From positions 49,894 through 113,893 of the forward strand of contig CASFJV010000063.1 in the NCBI GenBank assembly GCA_949295125.1: a stretch of 64,000 nt of DNA. The letters are read 5' to 3'. Made by a program: the position numbers and the translations under genes. A model generated the notes under the pieces. That model was not told the origin of the DNA, did no database searches, and was given only the letters and a program-made list of their open reading frames with translations. Positions 38,039 through 46,560 of this stretch are shown here, piece after piece (position 1 is the stretch's first letter; every line of letters begins with the position of its first letter). Source of the stretch: an uncultured Spirochaetales bacterium (lineage in GTDB: Bacteria; Spirochaetota; Spirochaetia; Sphaerochaetales; Sphaerochaetaceae).

Positions 38039-39109
38039 ATGGAAAAAGTACTTGTTGGACTTTCAGGAGGAATTGATTCCTCCGTGGCAGCAGCACTGCT
38101 GAAAGAGAAAGGATATGATGTAACTGGAGCTACGATGCTTATCTGGAAAAAGGATAGTCCCTATCCCGCACCTGTTTCCCCTAACAGCTGCTATAACCCG
38201 AATAAAGCTGAGGAGATGGGTGAGATAAAGAGAATTGCAGCCAGGATTGGCATTGAGCATATTGTAATAGACTGTTCAGACCTGTATGAGAAAAAGGTTC
38301 TGGATAATTTCAGGAATGAGTATATGAATGCGCGCACTCCCAATCCATGCATCTGGTGCAATACGCTCATAAAATTCGGAGCGATGGTGGATGAAGCGGA
38401 AAAATCCATTTCTTTTGATTACTTTGCTACCGGACACTATGCGAGGATTGTGAAAATCGGAGACCGGTATGCCGTAAAGAAGGCCGTTGACCTTAAGAAA
38501 GACCAGTCATACTTCCTGAGCCGCCTGACTCAGAAGCAGCTCAGCCGTACACTCTTTCCCCTTGGGGAAATGACAAAGGATGAAGTGAGGAAGATTGATG
38601 TAAGCCTTGGATTTCACAAGGAAGGGGAGAGCGAGAGCCAGGATTTCTATGGAGGTGATTATGCAGATCTTCTTCAGAGCAGGGACAGAAAAGGCGATAT
38701 CGTGTTCAGGGACGGCAGGAAAATGGGGGAGCACGATGGATTCTGGCATTATACGATCGGGCAGAGGAAAGGGCTTGGCATTGCATATTCTGAACCTCTT
38801 TACGTGATAGATCTGGATGCAAGGAACAACAGGGTGGTTGTAGGTCTCAAAAGCGACACAATGAAGAGGAACGCAATATGCGGGAATGTCAATTATATGG
38901 CTTTTCTTGATTTTGATGACGATGAATATGCCATAAAAGTGAGGAGCACTTCTCCTGGAGTGGCTGGAAAAGTGAGAAAAATCAGTGATGATGAGATTGA
39001 GATATCATTTGAACATGAAGTGAATGCAATAACCCCAGGCCAGAGTGCAGTCATTTACCGTGATGATGTAGTGGTTGCTTCAGCAATAATAGAAAGAGTT
39101 ATAGGGTAG
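38039..39109 (+). CDS. mnmA: tRNA-specific 2-thiouridylase
   Basis: A 356-residue enzyme that thiolates U34 of tRNA-Lys, -Glu and -Gln. The ATP-binding PP-loop GLSGGIDSS is at residues 8-16. ARTPNPCIWCNTLIKFG provides the first catalytic Cys and a CxxC pair. The second catalytic Cys of E. coli-type enzymes, normally in a (D/E)SQxICF(I/V) motif, is absent: the segment reads ESQDFYGGDY. The C-terminal domain has the TIGQRKGLGIA signature. So it belongs to a variant class and may use a different sulfur-transfer mechanism. A terminator follows. mnmE and mnmG lie at the other end of the window. Confidence 0.93.
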   Translation: MEKVLVGLSGGIDSSVAAALLKEKGYDVTGATMLIWKKDSPYPAPVSPNSCYNPNKAEEMGEIKRIAARIGIEHIVIDCSDLYEKKVLDNFRNEYMNARTPNPCIWCNTLIKFGAMVDEAEKSISFDYFATGHYARIVKIGDRYAVKKAVDLKKDQSYFLSRLTQKQLSRTLFPLGEMTKDEVRKIDVSLGFHKEGESESQDFYGGDYADLLQSRDRKGDIVFRDGRKMGEHDGFWHYTIGQRKGLGIAYSEPLYVIDLDARNNRVVVGLKSDTMKRNAICGNVNYMAFLDFDDDEYAIKVRSTSPGVAGKVRKISDDEIEISFEHEVNAITPGQSAVIYRDDVVVASAIIERVIG

Positions 39110-39134
39110 GGAATCCTAACTGAATGTTATATGT

Positions 39135-39175
39135 GCCAGGAGAAGCGGATAACGTTTCATCCTGGCCTTTTTTAT
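39135..39175 (+). terminator. rho-independent terminator of mnmA
   Basis: GCCAGGA...TCCTGGC, a 7-bp stem, followed by CTTTTTT. Confidence 0.85.
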
Positions 39176-39240
39176 CTTTTCAGGAAAGTTAATGTAATTC
39201 TTTTAGAACAGAAATTACCGGAAATGGAGTGAGATTTTCC

Positions 39241-39268
39241 TTGACAATTTAGCGGGGGGGGGTATTAT
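39241..39268 (+). promoter_or_regulatory. promoter with G9 homopolymer in the spacer (candidate phase-variable)
   Basis: Consensus -35 TTGACA (39241-39246) and -10 TATTAT (39263-39268) are separated by 16 bases, of which the last nine (39254-39262) are all G. Slipped-strand changes of one G would shift the spacer to 15 or 17 bases and strongly change promoter strength. It drives the lipoprotein gene starting at 39300. Confidence 0.8.
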
Positions 39269-39299
39269 GTTTGCATATCATATTTTAAAGGGGTACAGT

Positions 39300-40085
39300 A
39301 TGAAAAAACTAATCCTGCCATTACTCGTATTTTTATTCCTTCTTTCTGCATGTGATCCTGCTATCGATGCAAAACCGGAGGACAATTCAAAGATTGCAAC
39401 TGTGGTTGAAGCTCTGGGAAAGGAAGCTCCTGCATCTATACAGGGTAGCTATACATATGACACTCAATTCACGGATTTTGAGCTGGAAGATAGTGGCGGA
39501 GCAAAACTTAATGGAAGAGTCAGTACAACAATGCATGGCGATATGACCAACCTGGAAAATGCAGCATTTACATATAAAGGAGATTTTAAATTAAGCGGAG
39601 TTTCCGGAGAAAATGAGAATTTAAACGGCCATTATGTTTTCGAGATATTTGGGAAAGGTGAGACTATTGATAAAATGAGCTTATCTAAAGATGGCACGGA
39701 ATTTGATGAATCTCCAGAATTCAAAGACCTAATTTTATCTGTGATGAAATTATCAACAGAGTCTGGTAACTATCAGAAAAATGGATTCTCAATGACAATG
39801 ACAATCAATGCACCCCTGACATATTCTGGAGAAGTGAAAGGAACTGCTAAGCAGTTAATTAAGCTATCTACAAAGGATGGCTCTTTGACAGGGACTTTCA
39901 CCGTTGATGTAACTTATGGATCTGATTCTGTGAAAGCGGTTATAAATGCATCTGGAACTGAAAAAATTGAAGCTATCAGCATCGAGGAAATCTCTCTGAA
40001 TGGTAAGGCCCTTATTCCAGGGACTATCAGCAATGAAGTGAAGAATGCGGTAAAAGAATTGCTTTCAGAAGCTATAAATGTTTAG
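39300..40085 (+). CDS. predicted surface or periplasmic lipoprotein
   Basis: A 261-residue lipoprotein. The signal peptide MKKLILPLLVFLFLLSAC has a clear lipobox (LSAC, Cys 18) followed by DPAIDAKPED. The mature part is acidic and Ser/Thr/Gly rich with repeated beta-strand pairs (LNGRVSTTMHGD, FTYKGDFKLSG, LTYSGEVKGTA, LTGTFTVDVTYGSD). This suggests a beta-sandwich or LolA/LppX-like lipid-binding shape, but no family is recognised. Start 39300 is chosen over 39267 because AAAGGGG precedes it and the signal peptide begins there. Expression is probably switched by the G9 promoter. A terminator follows. Confidence 0.8.
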   Translation: MKKLILPLLVFLFLLSACDPAIDAKPEDNSKIATVVEALGKEAPASIQGSYTYDTQFTDFELEDSGGAKLNGRVSTTMHGDMTNLENAAFTYKGDFKLSGVSGENENLNGHYVFEIFGKGETIDKMSLSKDGTEFDESPEFKDLILSVMKLSTESGNYQKNGFSMTMTINAPLTYSGEVKGTAKQLIKLSTKDGSLTGTFTVDVTYGSDSVKAVINASGTEKIEAISIEEISLNGKALIPGTISNEVKNAVKELLSEAINV

Positions 40086-40099
40086 CCTATGATTTTTTG

Positions 40100-40133
40100 C
40101 AGCAGCCACTTCCATATGCGTGGCTGCTGTTTT
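40100..40133 (+). terminator. rho-independent terminator of lipoprotein gene
   Basis: CAGCAGCCAC and GTGGCTGCTG form a perfect 10-bp stem followed by TTTT. Confidence 0.85.
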
Positions 40134-40135
40134 CA

Positions 40136-41721
40136 TTATGGCAGTATTTCCTCCATATAGGATTCTATATTCCTTTTTCCTGAGGAGAAGCTGATTCCGA
40201 TAAGATGGATTTTCATACCCTTATCTTTTTCAGGAAGATACTTTTCATGGTATTTCCTTTCCTTAATCTGAGAGAGTGCATCTTCTGCTTTTCCGTCGAC
40301 TTTAAGCTCGCATATGTAAATGCGGCTTTTTGTCTTTATGACGTTGTCAGCTCTTCCCCCCTTAAGCTGTGATCCTCGGCAACAGCATCCATTCCTGATG
40401 CTACAAAAAAAGCATGAAAGAGCATCTGGTATGTCTTTTCCTTGTCCCTGAACAGCAGGTCATAAGGGAAAGACTCGTAGTACTCATGCATCTTCTTCAT
40501 AAATGACGGAACATCTCCTTTCTCCAACAGCTTATTGGTACTGTATACAAGAGAATCAAGGTCTGCTCCTTTATCCATATATCTTGAGACAAGGGATGAT
40601 GTGAAAGATGTTGATATCTCCTTGTTTGGAAAAGTAAGGGTCAGCCCTTTCAGATCACCATCAGCAATCGTGAGGTATCCTGTATAGTATAGAAGGGCAT
40701 ATATGCTTGACACTTTTAAAGAGCTTTCTGCAAGAAGAGCAATATCGAAACCAGTAAAGGCGCTCATACCCACATCCTGGTTTCCGTTCACAATGGTTAT
40801 TAAATCATATCTCTTTGCAAGTTCAACCGCCAAAGTTGATACCCCGGTGGTTTCCCAGTAATTTTCGAAAGAACAGCTGTTTGTGAAGAACTTTCCAACA
40901 GATACGGGATTATACACTCTCTCTTCGCTTCCTGCTGAGAATCTGTATCCGTCATAATAATCCCTGATATCTTTAAGGAATTCGTTTCTGTCTTTATACG
41001 TGCAATTTCCGGAGGAAAGATAGCCGTCTATGTATTCCCTGAAGTACTCTTCAAGTTCCTTATCTGTGTATCCGAATGCAGCTGCGTACTCAGGTCTCAT
41101 AGATACATCCGTGAGAGAGAATATCGACATGTTGAACAGCTTTGCTATTCCAGTTATAAATAGGAACCGTACTTTGTTTCCAGTGTTCTTAATCACTGAG
41201 TAGAATGATGAAAACTCGTTGCGTATCCTTTCCAGCTTCTCCTTGTCACTCAGGCTGTCTATTACTGGTGAGTCAAATTCATCTATTATTATCACACACT
41301 CCTTATCACATCTCTTGAGGAATTCAATGAGCATGTATGATGGGAGATTCCTCTCAAGCCTGATTCCATTTTCCATTCCCTTTTCAAGTATCATATCCTC
41401 CAAGCCGGAAAGGAATGAATCGAATGTGGATGTATTAAGCAGTGAGAAATTAAAGTGGAGAACTGGATATCTTTCAAATGGATAGTCGGTCTTTTCCGCT
41501 ATATAAAGTCCTCTGAAAAGCTCTCTTTCTCCTTTAAAAAGGTGTTCGAGCGTGGAGCAGAAGAGACTTTTGCCATACCGTCTTGGGCGGGAGATGAAGA
41601 AATAGTTCTGCAGGCTCTCCCTTACCATCCGGTAAATGTATGGTGTCTTATCCACATATAGGTATTCCGCTTCTATAAGCTGTTTGAAATCCGACGCCGC
41701 TGTCGATATCTTATTCATCAT
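40136..41721 (-). pseudogene. AAA-ATPase/PD-(D/E)XK nuclease-like protein, frameshifted at a G tract
   Basis: This family (AAA-ATPase-like plus DUF1703) is widespread in gut bacteria. The N-terminus has FKQLIEAEYLYVDKTPYIYRMV, then FISRPRRYGKSLF (Walker A-like) and ECVIIIDEFDSPV (Walker B). The frame ends early at 40336 as GEELTTS. One additional G in the six-G run (C6 at 40356-40361 on the plus strand) restores GGRADNVIKTKS and the nuclease motif ICELKVDGKAEDAL. The restored length is 528 codons. Either a homopolymer miscall or a phase-variable tract. The start at 41721 is fixed by a TATAAT box six bases upstream. Confidence 0.82.
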
Positions 41722-41727
41722 GACAGT

Positions 41728-41733
41728 ATTATA
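41728..41733 (-). promoter_or_regulatory. -10 box of AAA-ATPase gene, leaderless spacing
   Basis: Perfect TATAAT on the minus strand, six bases before ATG 41721. TTCAGA lies 17 bases further upstream (41751-41756). Confidence 0.65.
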
Positions 41734-41868
41734 ATAGAAATTGAATGCGTTCTGAATATGCATAATTTTACGGCTTCAATACTTTTACGCCATTGGAAGA
41801 CTACTTTCAGGCCATTTGCCATACGCTCTCATTTGGTATATCCTATCATGCTGAAGGAGCGGTTTTAC

Positions 41869-42930
41869 ATGATGAGAAAACTAGGGGTATTGTTTTTATT
41901 GTTGCTTGTTTGTTTTTCACTCTATTCGTTTGATTACAAACTTGATCTGATTTCATTTACGCCGCTATACAAGGAATACGATGCTGATGACCACAGGGCA
42001 GCAATGGATTTCCAGTATGCAGCTGTCTATGAAGGGTATCCTGATTACATTTACCAGGATTACCATCATTTTGATTTTGTCGATTATGAGTCAGTCAGGA
42101 TGAAGCCTTTTGTCGGTGTTTACCATTTGGGAGAGACTCTTTCCCTTGTCAAGAATACCTTCACTTTTGACAGCTTCCTTTCTCCTATTGCGTTTGATTT
42201 CGCATTCCAGGGATCGCTGACAGGTGTTATGGAAGGAGAAATGGCAGATATTTTCGGCTATGATGGAGAGTTCTTCTATGGCCTGACCATGAGCATTGCA
42301 GATGTAGTTTCCCTGAGATTTGGAGGAAGCCATTACTGCTCCCATTACGGGGATTTTGTATACAAAGTTTTAGGTATGGGTGGGGGTATTCCTAGCGAAT
42401 TCGATGAGTGGTTTAAATACCTGAGGATGGATACTGTTATCTTCGGACTTTCTGTTGAACCATTTGATTTTCTCAGACTGTATGCAGAAGTGGATTTCCC
42501 TACAAAGGATACCTGGTCAATACTGCCTGTATTCGTTTCCAATACTGCAGATTTTGTTCCTTCATCATATGGGGCAAGAATAGTGAATTTCGGTATCGAA
42601 TTTGAGTATCCTATATTCAAGAACCTTGGAATGACCAGGATCGCTTATGGCTGTGCGGCATACGAGGAAGGAAAGATCGTATATAAAGAGGAGGATCTGA
42701 ATGCAGCTGGCAAGGATAAGCCTTACTATGATCCGGACAGGCCATGGGAATTTGAACATACAATCACTATTTCGCAGGACATCAATGATCTGGTGTCATT
42801 TGATGTGACATGGCACTATGGCAGGTTCATACTGAATTCTTTCTTTGCAACCAGATCCCAGTATGTTTCCATTGGAGCAAGGCTGGACTTCGATGGCACT
42901 GTTACAGTCTATGACAGCAGCAGGCATTGA
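41869..42930 (+). CDS. predicted outer-membrane beta-barrel protein
   Basis: A 353-residue exported protein, Tyr/Phe/Asp rich. The signal peptide is MMRKLGVLFLLLLVCFSLYS. The mature region alternates strands and turns (LSPIAFDFAFQGSLTGV, FFYGLTMSIADVVSLRFGGSH, FDVTWHYGRFILNSFF) and ends with a terminal strand-like FDGTVTVYD. This fits a barrel or a surface-exposed beta protein; no named family is recognised. The start 41869 follows AAGGAG by nine bases; the longer frame is rejected. nagB follows 60 bases downstream with its own ribosome site and may be co-transcribed. Confidence 0.65.
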   Translation: MMRKLGVLFLLLLVCFSLYSFDYKLDLISFTPLYKEYDADDHRAAMDFQYAAVYEGYPDYIYQDYHHFDFVDYESVRMKPFVGVYHLGETLSLVKNTFTFDSFLSPIAFDFAFQGSLTGVMEGEMADIFGYDGEFFYGLTMSIADVVSLRFGGSHYCSHYGDFVYKVLGMGGGIPSEFDEWFKYLRMDTVIFGLSVEPFDFLRLYAEVDFPTKDTWSILPVFVSNTADFVPSSYGARIVNFGIEFEYPIFKNLGMTRIAYGCAAYEEGKIVYKEEDLNAAGKDKPYYDPDRPWEFEHTITISQDINDLVSFDVTWHYGRFILNSFFATRSQYVSIGARLDFDGTVTVYDSSRH

Positions 42931-42990
42931 TTCACTATTTGTGTTTTTTCTGTTTTCCCTTTATGATTGTTAATGCAACAGGAGGAGTGT

Positions 42991-43800
42991 ATGAGAGTTA
43001 TTATTCAGCCTGATTATGAGAAGATGTCTCTCTGGGCTGCCCGTTTTATTGCATCGAGGATCAAGGAACACAACAGGAGAACAGATAAGCCATTTATCTT
43101 GGGCCTTCCAACAGGATCAAGTCCTATTGGCACATATAAAGAGCTGATCAAGATGAATAAGAATGGTTTCCTGTCTTTTAAGAATGTCGTTACATTCAAT
43201 ATGGACGAGTATGTTGGACTTGATAGGAACCATCCCCAGAGCTACTGGACATTCATGCATGAGAATTTCTTCAACCATATAGATATTCCAGAAGAGAATA
43301 TCAATATGCTTGATGGAACTGCATCAGACCTGAAAGCGGAATGTGCGCGTTATGAGCAGAAGATAGCCAGCTATGGCGGTATAGATCTGTTCATGGGTGG
43401 AATCGGAGCTGATGGACACATCGCGTTCAATGAGCCATTTTCATCCCTTTCTTCAAGGACCAGGGAAAAGACACTAACTTATGATACGAAAGTGATGAAT
43501 TCACGTTTCTTTGACGGGGATATTACAAAAGTTCCATCCACTGCATTGACAGTAGGTGTACAGACAGTTACAGACAGCCGTGAGGTGCTTGTGCTTGTAA
43601 ACGGGCACAGCAAAGCCAGGGCACTTGCTGCAACGGTTGAAGGAAGCGTAAGCCAGATGTGGACCTGTTCTGCACTGCAGATGCATAAGGCTGCGATAAT
43701 AGTATGTGATGAAGCAGCATGCGGAGAGCTCAAGGTTGATACATATAAGTATTTCAAGGATATTGAGCAATCACATCTTGATCCTTTATCGATTGTCTGA
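42991..43800 (+). CDS. nagB: glucosamine-6-phosphate deaminase
   Basis: A 269-residue enzyme converting glucosamine-6-phosphate to fructose-6-phosphate and ammonia, feeding amino sugars into glycolysis. [16 protein letters not shown] binds phosphate. NMDEYVGL carries the catalytic Asp. [14 protein letters not shown] holds the catalytic His and Glu. The start at 42991 follows GGAGGAG; the longer TTG frame is rejected. A terminator follows immediately. Confidence 0.96.
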   Translation: MRVIIQPDYEKMSLWAARFIASRIKEHNRRTDKPFILGLPTGSSPIGTYKELIKMNKNGFLSFKNVVTFNMDEYVGLDRNHPQSYWTFMHENFFNHIDIPEENINMLDGTASDLKAECARYEQKIASYGGIDLFMGGIGADGHIAFNEPFSSLSSRTREKTLTYDTKVMNSRFFDGDITKVPSTALTVGVQTVTDSREVLVLVNGHSKARALAATVEGSVSQMWTCSALQMHKAAIIVCDEAACGELKVDTYKYFKDIEQSHLDPLSIV

Positions 43801-43822
43801 TGATGCATTGCAAACGGTCATG

Positions 43823-43858
43823 ATCCTCACCAAACGGTGAGGATTATTTCTTCTTTTC
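43823..43858 (+). terminator. rho-independent terminator of nagB
   Basis: ATCCTCACC-AAAC-GGTGAGGAT, a perfect 9-bp stem, followed by a T-rich run. Confidence 0.85.
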
Positions 43859-43946
43859 TTCCAGATTTTCAAAGATAATTCAAAGCGCTATAATTTTCCT
43901 GCGTTTTCAGCACTGCTGAATGTGCATTAACAGGAAAAGGACGGTT

Positions 43947-44978
43947 ATGGAAAATATCAGATTTGGCATAGTGGGCCTTGGAAGCATTGCCCATGTGCAT
44001 GCAGAGGCAATAAAAAGCATTGATCATGCGGAGCTGGTGAGCTGCTATCACAAAAACATTGATAAAGCTGAATCATTTGCATCAGCTTATGGAGCAAGGG
44101 GATATTCAGATTTAAATGCATTCCTCTCTTCAGGCATTGATGTCCTGGTTGTTACGGCACCAAGTGCCATAAGGAAGGAGTATGCACTCCCCGCAATGGA
44201 AAGGGGAATTAATGTTCTTCTTGAAAAGCCGATGGATGTGAAAGTTGAGAATGCACTTTCCATGATAGAAACGGCAAGGAAGAACAATGTCAAGCTTGGT
44301 GTCATCTTCCAGAACAGGTTCTCTCCACTGAATATGGAGATAAGGAAAGCGGTTGATGATGGAAGGCTTGGAAAGAGGATTCTCTCTTCATGCTATGTAA
44401 AATGGTACAGAAGCCAGGAATACTATGATTCTGCAGCCTGGAGGGGGACAAAGGATGTAGACGGAGGAGGGTGCCTGATGAACCAGGCGATACACGGTCT
44501 GGATCTTCTCCTTTCCCTTTCTCCTGAGCTGAAGGAGGTCTTCTCTTTCTCCGCTCTTCTGGATCATGAAAGGATAGATGTTGAAGATACTCTTACGGCA
44601 TCACTGAGGTTCGCAGATGGCAGCCTTGGAGGTTTTGAAGCATCCACAGCATCATGGCCAGGCTGCAGCAGGAGGCTTGAACTCACTGGAAGCGACGGGA
44701 CTATCATAGCAGAGGATGATCATCTGGTTGAATGGAAGTTCAGGAATATGGATGAGGAGGATGAGAAGATCATAAGCAGATACTCTTCTTCCTCATCAGG
44801 CCCTGCAGATTCTCCAAAGGTTGGGAAAGACAATCATCTGGCTGAGTACATGGACTATATCAGTGCAATCCGTGAAAACAGGGAGCCATCAGTGAATGGA
44901 GAAGAGGGCTTGAAATCTCTCAAGGCTGTAGAAGCCATCTATAGAAGTGCATCAGAGGGAGTCAGAATCAGGCTCTGA
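43947..44978 (+). CDS. Gfo/Idh/MocA-family oxidoreductase
   Basis: A 343-residue NAD(P)-dependent sugar oxidoreductase. FGIVGLGSIAHVHAEAI is the nucleotide-binding motif, LLEKPMDVKVENA carries the catalytic Lys, and GGCLMNQAIHGLDLLLSL is the substrate-side motif with Asn/His/Asp. It resembles UDP-N-acetylglucosamine 3-dehydrogenase-like members but substrate cannot be fixed. ATG 43947 follows AGGA. It is a third, separate member of this family here, not linked to the sugar-acid operon. It overlaps the convergent ugpQ-like gene by 11 bases. Confidence 0.88.
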   Translation: MENIRFGIVGLGSIAHVHAEAIKSIDHAELVSCYHKNIDKAESFASAYGARGYSDLNAFLSSGIDVLVVTAPSAIRKEYALPAMERGINVLLEKPMDVKVENALSMIETARKNNVKLGVIFQNRFSPLNMEIRKAVDDGRLGKRILSSCYVKWYRSQEYYDSAAWRGTKDVDGGGCLMNQAIHGLDLLLSLSPELKEVFSFSALLDHERIDVEDTLTASLRFADGSLGGFEASTASWPGCSRRLELTGSDGTIIAEDDHLVEWKFRNMDEEDEKIISRYSSSSSGPADSPKVGKDNHLAEYMDYISAIRENREPSVNGEEGLKSLKAVEAIYRSASEGVRIRL

Positions 44979-45771
44979 TTCCCATATCCTTTGCGACTTT
45001 TATCACGAGGGCAGGATCGTCCGTCATTACAGTGTCAACTCCCATTTTAAAGAGTTCCCTCATGCTCTTTTCATCATTGATTGTCCAGACCATGACAATT
45101 GCACCCCTTTCGTGCATGTCTTTCACAAAAGACGGGGTAATCACCTTGATCCCTGCCTCTTCACGTGGAACCTGGAATATGATTGTCCTTTTAAAGGATT
45201 TTGGAAGGATATGCAGTTTCTGCCTGATAAGCAGCGGAATGACTTCAGCTGTCGTAACGCTTGTCAGTATATCCGGAGCTTTTGCTCTCATGAGTTTCAG
45301 GTTCTTGTAGTGGAAAGATGCGCAGCATATCCTCTTTTCTGCATGATTTGATCGGATTACCTTGATGAACTCATCTACAATTGCTGTATCCTTGCTTTTC
45401 AAATCGATGTTGAATCTCTGGTCAGGACATGCTTTAAGAGCCTCATCGAGGGTGCACAGTTTCACCCCTTTGCCCCTGAATGGATAGCTTTTGCCTCCAT
45501 CTTTTGTGAAGGTATATCCCGCATCATATTTCAAAAGCTCTTCGTATGTATGGCTTTCTATGGTGCCCTTTCCATCCGTATTCCTTTCCAGCGTCGGATC
45601 ATGCCAGATTACAATTTTCCTGTCCTTTGTGATATGAACGTCTGTTTCTACCACATCGATGCCCATCTTTACGGCAGAAATGAATGCCTCAAGTGTGTTT
45701 TCCGGGAAATTAATGCTGTCTCCACGGTGGGCAACAACACGCGGCATAGGATCTAGGAATGAGTCATGCAT
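44968..45771 (-). CDS. ugpQ: glycerophosphodiester phosphodiesterase
   Basis: A 267-residue cytoplasmic GDPD-family enzyme that releases glycerol-3-phosphate from glycerophosphodiesters. The opening VAHRGDSINFPENTLEAFISAVKMGIDVVETDVHITKD contains the catalytic His (HRG), the second Glu (PENT) and the metal ligands (ETDVH). IVIWHDPTLERNTDGKG supplies the second catalytic His. No signal peptide. A GGAGGG precedes the ATG, which overlaps the stop of the TrmJ-like gene by 8 bases. Confidence 0.93.
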   Translation of the reverse strand: MHDSFLDPMPRVVAHRGDSINFPENTLEAFISAVKMGIDVVETDVHITKDRKIVIWHDPTLERNTDGKGTIESHTYEELLKYDAGYTFTKDGGKSYPFRGKGVKLCTLDEALKACPDQRFNIDLKSKDTAIVDEFIKVIRSNHAEKRICCASFHYKNLKLMRAKAPDILTSVTTAEVIPLLIRQKLHILPKSFKRTIIFQVPREEAGIKVITPSFVKDMHERGAIVMVWTINDEKSMRELFKMGVDTVMTDDPALVIKVAKDMGIRA

Positions 45772-46504
45772 TATCTTTTCCCTCCTTATATATCTTTATT
45801 TTCTCGACTTTCCTGAATATCTTCTCGAACCTCTGAAGCTCGCTTTCCTGAAGTCCTGCTTTTTCTATCACATCTTCAAGAAGCTGTTCTGTCCATTTCT
45901 TCTCCTCATCCCATTTGAAGTAGCCTATGCCTTCCAGATGGGATACCATTTCTTTTCCTGCCTGCAGTATTCTCTCATGGCTTACGGCAGTGATGCCTGA
46001 TTTGTATGGCCTTGATGCCTTAAAAAGCTCATAAGCTATGATCTGCACAGCCTGTGATAGGTTCAGGGACGGAAAGAGAGGGGATGTCGGAATGGTTACG
46101 ATGGAAGAGAGCATATTCACTTCATCATCCCTTAATCCATCTGCTTCCCTTCCAAATACTATTGAAATCTTGCCTTCTGGAAAGTCTGAAAGCTTTTCTG
46201 CCAGATCTTCTGGAGCATATGAACTCATTTTCCTCAGCTTTCCTCTCCGCCTTGTAGCCCCGACTGTGAAAACGCTGTCTTTAATTGCTTCTTCCAGGGT
46301 TTTGAATTCCTTCCTGTTCAGATACAGGTCCTTTGCGTGCAGTGCAAGGGTTGATACCCTGTTTTCATCATATTCACGCTCTGTCACCAGTGTCAGGTTT
46401 GTCAGGCCCATGGTTTTCATGGCTCTGCAGCATGAGCCGATATTTGCTCCGTCCTGGGTATCTACGAGAATTATTTCTATACGGTCCAAAGTCGAATTAT
46501 CCAT
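45764..46504 (-). CDS. SpoU/TrmJ-like RNA 2'-O-methyltransferase
   Basis: A 246-residue SPOUT-superfamily enzyme. The N-terminus has ILVDTQDGANIGSCCRAMKTMG (SpoU motif 1). The SAM-binding trefoil knot is ISIVFGREADGLRDDEV and TIPTSPLFPSLNLSQAVQIIAYEL. This matches the TrmJ/LasT branch, which methylates position 32 of tRNA, though another RNA target is possible. The C-terminal 80 residues form a helical extension as in TrmJ. A TATTAT box lies eight bases before the ATG with no ribosome site. Followed by ugpQ. Confidence 0.88.
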   Translation of the reverse strand: MDNSTLDRIEIILVDTQDGANIGSCCRAMKTMGLTNLTLVTEREYDENRVSTLALHAKDLYLNRKEFKTLEEAIKDSVFTVGATRRRGKLRKMSSYAPEDLAEKLSDFPEGKISIVFGREADGLRDDEVNMLSSIVTIPTSPLFPSLNLSQAVQIIAYELFKASRPYKSGITAVSHERILQAGKEMVSHLEGIGYFKWDEEKKWTEQLLEDVIEKAGLQESELQRFEKIFRKVEKIKIYKEGKDNA

Positions 46505-46525
46505 AGTGAAAGATAATACCTGTTA

Positions 46526-46554
46526 TTGTGTTTTTCTGCCATAGCGGCTAACAT
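46526..46554 (+). promoter_or_regulatory. leaderless promoter of AI-2E-family transporter gene
   Basis: -35 TTGTGT (46526-46531), 17-base spacer, -10 TAACAT (46549-46554), then six bases to ATG 46561. Confidence 0.6.
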
Positions 46555-46560
46555 TTATCC

